DNA from: Candidatus Riflebacteria bacterium HGW-Riflebacteria-2
GTDB taxonomy: Bacteria > Muiribacteriota > Ozemobacteria > Ozemobacterales > Ozemobacteraceae
NCBI GenBank assembly: GCA_002839435.1
Contig: PGYA01000005.1
Span: forward strand, 44,528 to 108,527
DNA length: 64,000 bases
Reading direction: 5' to 3'
Shown here: in pieces, positions 11,019-20,986 of the stretch
How positions within the stretch are numbered: the first letter of the stretch is position 1
Layout: every line of letters begins with the position of its first letter
Position numbers and translations under genes: made by a program
Notes under the pieces: model-generated
The model's database searches: none
What the model was told of the DNA's origin: nothing
The model's input: the letters and a program-made list of their open reading frames with translations, nothing else

Positions 11019-13157
11019 TTATTCAATCCTCCTGGCGGTAGGAAGATTGGCGAACCAGCTTTCGATAACCGCGAGCAGCAGTAATGCCAGCAGGGCGGCG
11101 CCGCTGAGGTCATAGCCATCACGCAGCAGCGAGACTTTTTCTTTGACGCTGCGGCCGCGGCCAGGCTCGTGTGCGAGCGGAATGAAGCGCGGAATGCGGC
11201 GAAGATTGATGCGTTCTAGTTTACTTTCTTCTGGTGGTGGATTGACCGCAAAAGCGCTGAGCGTGCGTTTGCCAGCGTCACTGAGAATCTTGTAATAACC
11301 GGTCTGGTCGGTATCGCGTGTGGTGAAGTGCACCAGTCCCTGCGCGCCGGTCTGGGCGGCAAGTTTGAGTTGACTGCCATCTGGCTGTTTTAGCAGCATT
11401 TCGCGGGCATCGTCGCCGGTTACTGTCGCTGAGACTGGCATTCCCGGTCTAATCGAGCTTATCGCCAGTTCGTTGGCGGTGATCATGGCAATAAGTGTCT
11501 GGTGCAGGAACGGCAGCCAGGTTGGGCGCACCGGCCAGTTTGTCCAGGAGGTATCAGCCGAGAAGGTAACCAGCATAGATCGCCCGCGCCCGCGTTTTTC
11601 TTCTACAATACCGGGTAGTCCATGGCTCATGCGTGTCAGCAAAAGCGCTGTCGGGTTCGGACGTACCTGAAAAAACTCAAAAATCTGTGCTCGGCCCGGG
11701 TCGCCGGAGCCATCCCGGGCAAAAACACTGAAAGCTGGATGTCCGATATCAATGTCGGTCATCTGGTAACCTACGTTTTTGCTGACCGCGTTGCCGACCC
11801 GCTTGTATATTCTCGCTGGCAGCAGGTAAGCGCCGCCAAGGTCATCGATGAGATGCTTGTTATACCATTCCGGCTCGACGCGGTTACCCAAAAAAGTAAT
11901 CAGGTTGCCGCCAGCCATGAGGTAATCAGACAGGCGCTTGATAAGTTCGGGCTCAAGGTGTCGCTGGTTGATCAGGCCGACAACCGCGTAGTTCTTAAGG
12001 TCGATACCTCTTGCCTCAACCGCACTGCGGGACTCGACGGCAAAATTGTTGTCTTTGTTGCGATTGAGAGGATTCAGCGCGAAGCGCACAAAAATGTCTT
12101 CGCGATTTTCCGGCTGGCCCGGCAATGAGTCTGGTTTGATCAGCAATACGCGGCATGGTTCGAATACCCGCACGGCGAGGTGTCGCTGATCATCAAAAGG
12201 CATGGCATCGTTTTGAATTGCTGCGGTAACCTGATTCATGCCAGTTACGTTGAAATTCGCCATAATTCGTGTATCTTTTACCGCGTTAGCCTCGATTTCT
12301 ACCTCTTCTTCGAGCTTGCGCTCGCCATTGATAGAAATTGTTACGCGCGCCTTGCGACTGCGTTGTGAATGATTGGCCAGAGTCACCTTGAGTGGAACCT
12401 GGCGCCCGCTCATGATTACCGGTGCTTCTGCTTCGAGGCCAGTTACCGCCATGTTGTCAGGCGCTGTATCGCCAACGGGAACCATTACCAGATCAATTCC
12501 CTGCTCTACTTTTGCCAGATCGTATTTTTCGATAAATGGTTGCCAGGACGATTCGGTCATGTCGGTAATGACGTAAATAACCCGTCGATAGGTTTTGAGT
12601 GGTGCCAGCAGCTTGAGCGCCGGCAGAATCGATGAGGCCATGTTGGTGCCAGCCATGCTGAGTGGCACGTTGCTGATGCTTTTTTTGAGAGTTTCCTGAT
12701 CCCAGGTCAGTTGCGGAAAAATCAGGCGGCCAGGGTCATTGATAAGTCCGACTGTCGCCCGGTCGCCGGGCTGCATCTGGTCGAGAATATCGAGAGCACG
12801 CGCTCTGGCGGTATTGAAAACCGATATGCCCTGATGTGTGCAGCCCATCGACATCGAGTTGTCGAGTAGAACCACGAAAGCAGCTGGTGTGTCGGAAGAG
12901 TTGCTGGCGCTGGCACTCTGCCCGAGAAATGGTTTTGCCAGTGCCATTACCACCAGGATGATGGCGATAATGCGCAGAGCCATCAGCAGAAGATTGCGTA
13001 TCTTTTTGCGGCGCGCCACGAATTCGACTGAAAGCCTTATCAGGCGCAGACTGGGAAAATCTTTTCTGACCGGAGTTTTGCGATAATAAAGGTGAAGATA
13101 TATCGGCACCGCGATGCCGAGAATACCGAGCAGAAACCATGGGCTGGCGAATGTCAT
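11019..13157 (-). CDS. BatA-domain VWA membrane protein
   Basis: 712 aa; MTFASPWFLLGILGIAVPIYLHLYYRK (BatA N-terminus), MIDAS VVLLDNSMSMG. Confidence 0.85.
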   Translation of the reverse strand: MTFASPWFLLGILGIAVPIYLHLYYRKTPVRKDFPSLRLIRLSVEFVARRKKIRNLLLMALRIIAIILVVMALAKPFLGQSASASNSSDTPAAFVVLLDNSMSMGCTHQGISVFNTARARALDILDQMQPGDRATVGLINDPGRLIFPQLTWDQETLKKSISNVPLSMAGTNMASSILPALKLLAPLKTYRRVIYVITDMTESSWQPFIEKYDLAKVEQGIDLVMVPVGDTAPDNMAVTGLEAEAPVIMSGRQVPLKVTLANHSQRSRKARVTISINGERKLEEEVEIEANAVKDTRIMANFNVTGMNQVTAAIQNDAMPFDDQRHLAVRVFEPCRVLLIKPDSLPGQPENREDIFVRFALNPLNRNKDNNFAVESRSAVEARGIDLKNYAVVGLINQRHLEPELIKRLSDYLMAGGNLITFLGNRVEPEWYNKHLIDDLGGAYLLPARIYKRVGNAVSKNVGYQMTDIDIGHPAFSVFARDGSGDPGRAQIFEFFQVRPNPTALLLTRMSHGLPGIVEEKRGRGRSMLVTFSADTSWTNWPVRPTWLPFLHQTLIAMITANELAISSIRPGMPVSATVTGDDAREMLLKQPDGSQLKLAAQTGAQGLVHFTTRDTDQTGYYKILSDAGKRTLSAFAVNPPPEESKLERINLRRIPRFIPLAHEPGRGRSVKEKVSLLRDGYDLSGAALLALLLLAVIESWFANLPTARRIE

Positions 13158-13161
13158 ATTT

Positions 13162-14073
13162 TTACCTCGCGCTCACGGCCTGACGGCGGGAGAAGAAGCT
13201 GCGCAGGTTCGCTTCGAGCGGCATCGATGTATCGGCGATCAGGTAATCTATGCCGGATTTGCGCAGGGCTGACTTGAAAGTGTTCATCAGATGCTTAACC
13301 CTTCGCAGGTATTCAGTGCGCAGTTGAAAAGCATCAGTGACTATCTCGGATTCATCTTCTAGATCGTGAAAAATTGTGGTGTCGTCAAACGGAAAGCTGA
13401 TTTCGTCGCGGTCGAGAACGTGAAAGAGCACTATCTCATGGCGACGGGTTCGCAATTGGCGCAGCTTTTGAATGATAACTTCGGCGTTATCCATCAGGTC
13501 AGAGAATAGAATGAAGATTCCGCGCTTTTTCATACTCTGGCCAACCAGATCGAGGCTGGCGCCGATATTGGTGACTTCGCTGGCTTTGGTCGCTTCGAGT
13601 TCGTTGCAGACAGCCTTGAGGTGTGCCATGCCGGTGCGTGGCCTGATCATGCGACGCAGGCCGTTGGCAAAAGTGACCAGGCCAACTGAATCCTGCTGTT
13701 TGAGCATGAGATAGGCGAGCGATGCCGCCAGCGTCGAAGCATAATCGATTTTGCTCATGCTGCCCTGGCCCTTATATGACATGGATCCGCTGGTATCCAT
13801 AACCAGGTAGCCTGACAGGTTGGTTTCTTCTTCGTGTTCCTTGATATAGAACTTGTCGGTGCGGCCGTAGACTTTCCAGTCGATGTCTTTTAGCGGGTCG
13901 CCGGGCACATACTGACGGTATTCAGAAAACTCGACATTGAAGCCTTTAAACGGGCTTTTGTGCAAGCCTTCGACCATGCCCTCGACCACCGTGCGGGCAC
14001 GGATTTCCATTGAGGAAAGCGCTGCCAGCAGCTTCGGGTCAAGAAATCGCGATAATCTTCGGGTTTTCTCCAT
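13162..14073 (-). CDS. DUF58 domain protein
   Basis: 303 aa; EYRQYVPGDPLKDIDWKVYGRTDKFYIKEHEEETNLSGYLVMDTSGSM. Confidence 0.92.
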   Translation of the reverse strand: MEKTRRLSRFLDPKLLAALSSMEIRARTVVEGMVEGLHKSPFKGFNVEFSEYRQYVPGDPLKDIDWKVYGRTDKFYIKEHEEETNLSGYLVMDTSGSMSYKGQGSMSKIDYASTLAASLAYLMLKQQDSVGLVTFANGLRRMIRPRTGMAHLKAVCNELEATKASEVTNIGASLDLVGQSMKKRGIFILFSDLMDNAEVIIQKLRQLRTRRHEIVLFHVLDRDEISFPFDDTTIFHDLEDESEIVTDAFQLRTEYLRRVKHLMNTFKSALRKSGIDYLIADTSMPLEANLRSFFSRRQAVSAR

Positions 14074-14116
14074 GATAACCTTTGCACATGCGGGCAGTCA
14101 GCACCCGCTCAAAATA

Positions 14117-15157
<1,041 letters not shown>

Positions 15158-15424
15158 CTCTTGCTACCTCCTGCTTTAACGCGGTCAAACTTAACACGAA
15201 TTCCCCCTCTGTACAAGAAGCAATTTTCCAGTGGTTTTCAACTGCTCGTTGAGTTCGCGGGGATTTCCTTGAGCATAATGCCGGAGCGCCGACGACTAAC
15301 GTAAGACGATTGTAAATCAGCGCAATTTTGCCTTGACGCAGCTGTTTAAAATTTGCCGCGAATGGTATAAAATAATCTTGTAGTTACTGCCTGTACTAGA
15401 TATATCCTGCCTTTTAAAGACTCT

Positions 15425-17398
15425 GTGAGAGGGTTAATCGTCATGATGACACTTCATTCTTTTTATGACAGGGAAAACGCCCGCCGCTGCCTACTGACCA
15501 CCGCCGCCTTTTTAATGCTGCTGATGCTCTTTCTCATGCCGGTACCGGTGTTGGCCGAAAAAGCACCGCTGTCCGGAAAAACTGCCGCCAATCTTTTGCT
15601 GCAACGCATGAAAGAGCTGGTGCGGCCAATATTGGAAGAGGTTCCTACATTCTGCTACCGGATCAAAGCGACCCTGCAGACGCCAGCCGAACTCAACCAA
15701 CCACGCGTCGAAGATAGCGCAACTGACACCAGCCAGGCCAGTCTGACTCTGTTCAGGAAGGAGAATATTGAATGGGGAATCGTCCTCACCAGCCCCTGGA
15801 AAAACGTCGCTATTCACTGGACAGCATCGAAAACGGCATTGATTCTTCCCGATGCCCGCATTTGTTTCAGCGGCCAGGGCGAACTGCCACCGGATTCCGA
15901 TACTCTTGCCCCGGCTGGTTTTGTTGCCCGCTTTGTTACTGCAGCAACTTCGCTTCACAGTTTTATGGCCTTGATGAACGAACAGTCGTTCGATTTCGCA
16001 ATCAATCAGTTGCTGCTGCCTCATCTCAAGGAACTGCCGGCGTGCGCTGAAAATTCTGACGAGATTGTTTATCGACTCTCCGACGGTCTCAAGCTGGCCT
16101 TCAACCCATCCGGAAAACCTGCAGTTTCTCTGGAAGCTACTGAAGGACTGCGCGACATCTACCGACTCAAGTATTTCGAAATCTCATTTGAAACTGCTGT
16201 GTTAGATGCAATACCGGCTTCATGGACTCTCTCAGCCGAAGTTGCCGAAACCGAAGTGTCACGGACTGACCTGGAAAAGATGATTTTCCGAGGACTAAAG
16301 CGAATTCTGTCGATCAAACTGCCGGGCGTTCATAGAAGGCTCGAAGCTCGAAAAGTCGCTAACGGTGAACTGCGCCATCATCATGGCCAGACCCTTGTCC
16401 TGCTTTCAGGCACCCCGGAACAGATGGGTTACGCACACGCAACTCTTCTGCAGCCCTGGATGGTTCTGCTGGCCGATTCTACCATTTATCTTGTCGGTCT
16501 GGTCGAAACGGTTAAAAAGGCACGGTGGTTCATCGATGATCTCGAAGATGCTTGGAAACGCGTGTCTCCACACATCCCCGAACGCTACCATCGTGAAATG
16601 GAAGCAATGGCTTCCGCCAGTTCCCATATTTCGCTGCGCGAAGTGAGGCTGAGCAACGTTTTTCCTGAGTATTTCCATTGTTCGGGATTCGCGATTTTTG
16701 GCAGCGCAACTGCTGACGGCACACTCTATCACGGCCGCGTGCTCGACTATATGACAGAAATTGGCCTGCAGGATTGTGCGGTTGCTTTTGTCATCAAGCC
16801 GCAGGCCGGTCGCGCTTTTTTCAACCCCGGCTTTGCCGGTTTTGTTGGTGCTGTCGGCGGTATGAACGCAAGCCAGGTTTCGGTTGGCGAAATGGGCGGT
16901 CGTGGGCGCTTCCTCTGGGATGGAGTGCCAATGTCGTTCATGGTGCGCCGCGCTCTCGAAGAATGTGACACTCTGCAGCAGGTAAAGGATCTCTGGGCCA
17001 ATAACCCGCGTACCTGCGAGTATTTTTATGTGTTAGCGGATGCCAAGATTCCTGACGCGGTCGGGTTATACGCGACGCCTGACCAGTTGACATTCCTCGC
17101 TGCCGGCGAACAGCACGAATTTCTCGGCGAAGGTATTCCCGATACGGTGGTCATGTCGGCCGGCAATCGTCTGCGCCATCTCCGACGGCTTGTTCAGGAT
17201 GGCCATGGCACTTTTGTTGCGACTTCTTCCTTACGCCTCATGGATCGGCCGGTAGCTATGCGCAGCAACCTGCACAACATTCTGTTTATACCCGCTCACC
17301 AGGAAGCTTACGTCGCTATTGCCTCGCCATTTGCGCCGGCCGCCGAACAGGATTACGTCTTCTACGAAGTGAAAGAGCTGCTCTCAGAATCCCCTTGA
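15425..17398 (+). CDS. Secreted C45-family (acyl-CoA:6-APA acyltransferase-like) hydrolase
   Basis: 657 aa; N-terminal hydrophobic segment; HCSGFAIFGSATADGTLYHGRVLDY with Cys as candidate N-terminal nucleophile after processing. Confidence 0.7.
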   Translation: MRGLIVMMTLHSFYDRENARRCLLTTAAFLMLLMLFLMPVPVLAEKAPLSGKTAANLLLQRMKELVRPILEEVPTFCYRIKATLQTPAELNQPRVEDSATDTSQASLTLFRKENIEWGIVLTSPWKNVAIHWTASKTALILPDARICFSGQGELPPDSDTLAPAGFVARFVTAATSLHSFMALMNEQSFDFAINQLLLPHLKELPACAENSDEIVYRLSDGLKLAFNPSGKPAVSLEATEGLRDIYRLKYFEISFETAVLDAIPASWTLSAEVAETEVSRTDLEKMIFRGLKRILSIKLPGVHRRLEARKVANGELRHHHGQTLVLLSGTPEQMGYAHATLLQPWMVLLADSTIYLVGLVETVKKARWFIDDLEDAWKRVSPHIPERYHREMEAMASASSHISLREVRLSNVFPEYFHCSGFAIFGSATADGTLYHGRVLDYMTEIGLQDCAVAFVIKPQAGRAFFNPGFAGFVGAVGGMNASQVSVGEMGGRGRFLWDGVPMSFMVRRALEECDTLQQVKDLWANNPRTCEYFYVLADAKIPDAVGLYATPDQLTFLAAGEQHEFLGEGIPDTVVMSAGNRLRHLRRLVQDGHGTFVATSSLRLMDRPVAMRSNLHNILFIPAHQEAYVAIASPFAPAAEQDYVFYEVKELLSESP

Positions 17399-17400
17399 AG

Positions 17401-18567
17401 CTAGCTGCGATCTCTGATGCGGTCGAAGGCGACCCATTCGTTCCAGACTTCTTCGTGGTCGTCGTAGCGGATATAATGAAAGCTGCCTTCCTTCTTCAGA
17501 ACCCGGGCGGGATACCACTCGTTTTCCCATTCGACCTCAATTTTGCTGCCGACGCTCCAGGTTTTCCAGCTGATCGGCTTGAGATTTGCGTAATCTCGCC
17601 ACACGTCAGGCTCTCCATCCAGACTGACATAGCTGATTTTGCACGCTTTGCCGTTCTGATCAATGATTCTGACCTTGTATTCTTCGCCATCGTCCGTTGC
17701 GATCATGTATTTGCCAAGAGATGGCTTATTTTTCCCGATTGCGGCCTTGAGTCTTGTCAGCACAAATTTGGCAGGAAAGCGCGGTGTCAGATGATAATTC
17801 GCCAGCTGCATTTCGGCGTATGCCATGTTGTGGGCGATATAATCGGCGGCAGCTGACGCGGTAATCTCAAGATTGTCAATTTTCATCAGTGGAGTGCCAT
17901 TGAGAATCTCATTGAGCGACTTCGTAAAGGTCCATTCGCCGGTCGATTCGTTGGCGGCTGTGGCCGAACTCAGCACCATCGTGTTGATAGCGGCAGTGCC
18001 AAGGGTGTCGGCAACCCGGTTGAGATTGCCTGAATAACAGCAATCAGCCGTAAGGATGACCTGTTTCCCTTTGAACTTGCTTTTGAGCGTTTTTGCCATT
18101 TCACTTAGGCTGAAGCTGCTCTGGCCGAGACTTTCAGTGTTGCAGTCGTAATTGAGAAAGAAAGTTTCCGAGCCATCCTCTGATTTTTCGCCATGTCCGG
18201 TGTAATAGAACATGAAGGTTGATCTTTCGTTACTCAGCGCCAGCAGTTTCTCTAGAGATCGCCTGATTGCCGCCAGTGTTGCTTTTTTGTCTTTGAGAAA
18301 AACGATGTTTTCCGCCGGCACACCGCGCTGGCGAAGAATGCCGTAGAGTTTCTGGTCGTAGCGGTTTTCGGCGGTATAAGTGGCAAGCGAGGTGTCCTGC
18401 CAGGTCAGCACGCCGACCATCATCACGAGAGTTTCACCGGGTTGCCAGCTGATTTCTGTTGCCGGCCGGGTGTCATTCGCAGCAGCTTCAGCGGCGTAAC
18501 AAAGGGTGGCAAGACTGCCGGCAAAGAGCACAAGAGCACAGATGATGACTTTGCTGAGTCTGTTCAT
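17401..18567 (-). CDS. Secreted caspase-like (peptidase C14) protein with C-terminal Tudor-like repeats
   Basis: 388 aa; signal peptide; MFYYTGHGEKSEDG (His) and VILTADCCYSGNL (Cys) dyad; C-terminus GSKIEVEWENEWYPARVLKKEGSFHYIRYDDHEEVWNEWVAFDRIR. Confidence 0.8.
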   Translation of the reverse strand: MNRLSKVIICALVLFAGSLATLCYAAEAAANDTRPATEISWQPGETLVMMVGVLTWQDTSLATYTAENRYDQKLYGILRQRGVPAENIVFLKDKKATLAAIRRSLEKLLALSNERSTFMFYYTGHGEKSEDGSETFFLNYDCNTESLGQSSFSLSEMAKTLKSKFKGKQVILTADCCYSGNLNRVADTLGTAAINTMVLSSATAANESTGEWTFTKSLNEILNGTPLMKIDNLEITASAAADYIAHNMAYAEMQLANYHLTPRFPAKFVLTRLKAAIGKNKPSLGKYMIATDDGEEYKVRIIDQNGKACKISYVSLDGEPDVWRDYANLKPISWKTWSVGSKIEVEWENEWYPARVLKKEGSFHYIRYDDHEEVWNEWVAFDRIRDRS

Positions 18568-18622
18568 GAATTATTTCTTTCCAGGCGAAAACTGAAAATT
18601 CAGACAGGCCGGACAGCTCCAG

Positions 18623-19765
18623 TCATTTGCCTGTGCTCTCTTCAGCGGTCTGTTCGGCGCCGTTGAATTGACGTTCAAGCTCGGCATCGGCGATGCCGGC
18701 ATCGTTTACAAGGCCTGGTGGCGCAGGAACAACCGCTTTCAGGTCGAGGGGAAGCAGGTCGTAGATTTTCTGCAGATACATGCCGGGAGCGTGACTGCGG
18801 GCCTTGCCGGGGCCGCGCATTTCGCCGTCGGCCAGAACCAGGCGGCCATCAGCATAAATGTTGTTGGGCGGCGCGCAGTGTTGAAATTTCATGACCTTGA
18901 ATGGCAACTTGCTGACAAGGTCGTTATCGAAAACCCAGCGCTGCATATCAGGAAATCGTTTTTTGAAAGCTTTTACAAAATCATCATTACCGATGCGTGG
19001 TCCGGCGTAAGTGTAAATGCCCTGAACGCTGATGCCATCGTCGGCAAGTCGGCTGGCGGCCAGCGGCGCAATGCCGGCTCCCAGGCTGTGCCCGGTGATC
19101 CAGAGGCGCTTGGGTGTGCCTGCCATGTGGCTGTCTACGTATTTTTTGAGGTCATCGTAGGCGACTTCCATGGCGTTGTAAAGGCCGCGATGCACTTTGA
19201 CACCCCAGCCCCACCAGAGAATGCGCTTTTTAAAAAAGTTTAAGTCGGTCAGTAACCAGTCATAGGCGAATCTGGTTGGACTGAACTTTTTGTTTTTGCT
19301 GCTTTCTGAACCTCTGAAAGCGACTATTACCAGTTTGTCGTTCGACATGACGACAGCCTGGGTGTCGGCAGTTTTTGCGCGAATGTCGATAAAATCAAAG
19401 CGGTCAATGCCAAGCGGCTCGAATATTTCCCTGAATCGCTTTTTGAATTCAAGGAAATTTGCGACATCTATGCGGTTTTCGTAGGTATTATGGGCGGCAT
19501 ACATGAGCAGATAAGCGTTCGCCAGGCTGTGCCCGACCACTTTTTCCTCAAAAACCCGGCTGTAACAATCTTTTCCCTGAACTGGCTGCGCCGTAACAGT
19601 TGCGCTGAAAAACAGTCCCAAGGCGAAACTCAATACTAGAAACCTGTACCAGACTTTGCTGAAACTATGTTTTGTTATCATCTTGTTGTTTATATCTCCA
19701 CCCAACAAGTATAACCACTGTGCTGCCCGGTAGCAAGTCAATAATAGAGCAGATTTACGCAGCAA
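18623..19765 (-). CDS. Class-3 lipase
   Basis: Lipase motif RLWITGHSLGAGIAPLAASRLADDG; TYAGPRIGNDDF. True start is probably the internal Met of MITKHSFSKV. Confidence 0.85.
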   Translation of the reverse strand: MLRKSALLLTCYRAAQWLYLLGGDINNKMITKHSFSKVWYRFLVLSFALGLFFSATVTAQPVQGKDCYSRVFEEKVVGHSLANAYLLMYAAHNTYENRIDVANFLEFKKRFREIFEPLGIDRFDFIDIRAKTADTQAVVMSNDKLVIVAFRGSESSKNKKFSPTRFAYDWLLTDLNFFKKRILWWGWGVKVHRGLYNAMEVAYDDLKKYVDSHMAGTPKRLWITGHSLGAGIAPLAASRLADDGISVQGIYTYAGPRIGNDDFVKAFKKRFPDMQRWVFDNDLVSKLPFKVMKFQHCAPPNNIYADGRLVLADGEMRGPGKARSHAPGMYLQKIYDLLPLDLKAVVPAPPGLVNDAGIADAELERQFNGAEQTAEESTGK

Positions 19766-19792
19766 AAAATTGTAAAGTCCTTATTATTGCGT

Positions 19793-20635
19793 TCAGACCG
19801 GAGGCGGGCAAAGATAATTGATCAGCGATAAGAAACCACCGGCAGATAGTTTGATAAAACCGTAACTGACGCTGCCGGAGACTATGACATAGCCCAGGAA
19901 ACAGGCAAAACCTTTTCTCGAAACCAGAGCAAATAACCATGCTGCTGTTGAAATCCAGATTCCGTAAGGAACAAAAACTCTGAACAGGGTGTCGGCGATC
20001 ACTATGGCAAATAGAATAATGAACTTAACATCACCATCGAGCAGTATATACAGCGTGCCGCTGCTTATGAGCATTACCCCAAACAGGCCGATAACCGTTG
20101 CCAGCGCAAATATGGTGCGGGCGCGGTTTTTATTGCCTTCCCAGGCGTTGAGAACGTTGGTTCTGTTGTTTCTCGCAGATTCAAAGTCTGCCCAGAAAGC
20201 TTTCTGCTGACCCGAAAAGAGAATTTTACCGTAGAGTGTGCCGTATTTGTCGAGCAAAAGAACTGTCGGGTAAGAAGTGACACGATGCTTACTGGCAAAT
20301 ATCAAAGGGCTGGACAGGCTCAGGTCACTTTTGTCATTCTCTGGATCAAAAAAACCACAGACGAATTCTTCTGGCTTAACATTTCGGGTGAATTCTGGGA
20401 AAACCAGAATTTCCTTTTCAAAAGCCTTGCCTTGCGGGCTTTCCGGGTTGCCGAGAAGAATGAATATGTCTTTGTCACGGTCGACCGCTTTATTGCCGAT
20501 TTCTTCAAAGTCGCTGAGAAACTCACGCTCTTTGACCAGTGATTTTATACTTTTGCCGGCAAGAGGCATTGTTGCAGTATATAACAGTAAAAACAGCACG
20601 CACATCAATACATAGGACTGTTTTTTCAAATTCAT
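19793..20635 (-). CDS. Membrane protein with N-terminal thioredoxin-like domain
   Basis: 280 aa; signal peptide, IFILLGNPESPQGKAFEKEIL...VTSYPTVLLLDKYG (cis-Pro region of Trx fold), C-terminal TM helices. Confidence 0.55.
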   Translation of the reverse strand: MNLKKQSYVLMCVLFLLLYTATMPLAGKSIKSLVKEREFLSDFEEIGNKAVDRDKDIFILLGNPESPQGKAFEKEILVFPEFTRNVKPEEFVCGFFDPENDKSDLSLSSPLIFASKHRVTSYPTVLLLDKYGTLYGKILFSGQQKAFWADFESARNNRTNVLNAWEGNKNRARTIFALATVIGLFGVMLISSGTLYILLDGDVKFIILFAIVIADTLFRVFVPYGIWISTAAWLFALVSRKGFACFLGYVIVSGSVSYGFIKLSAGGFLSLINYLCPPPV

Positions 20636-20986
20636 GCTTTCTCCTCAGCAATTCAAGAGTTCTATAAACAGCGCGGACAGACTGCTGTTTTTGTCTATCC
20701 TGCCATTATGGCGACCATCATTGTCTTTGCATCGCTTTATCATGCAATGCTGGTCCGAATTGTCTTTCAATTAAGTTCTCTCTATTATATTCGTCTCATG
20801 ATGAACAGATTGCCAGTAAAATTTGATTTTATCAGAATTAACTGAAAGCATCCTGGCTGCGCCATTCATTTTAGCCGGCCAGCAAACCGATCGTGCGAAT
20901 GGTAAGCTTCTCGATATCGTGCAGTTTGCTCCGGCAGGCTTCCTGATGTAGGATAATTCAGTAAAAAAGATCAGGGAGGCGCCAGC

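Noticed and set aside
15181-15424. Divergent sigma70 promoter between moxR and the C45-like gene
   Set aside because: TTGACG and TATAAA-like boxes are present, but spacing (about 27 bp) is not credible, so no promoter is called.
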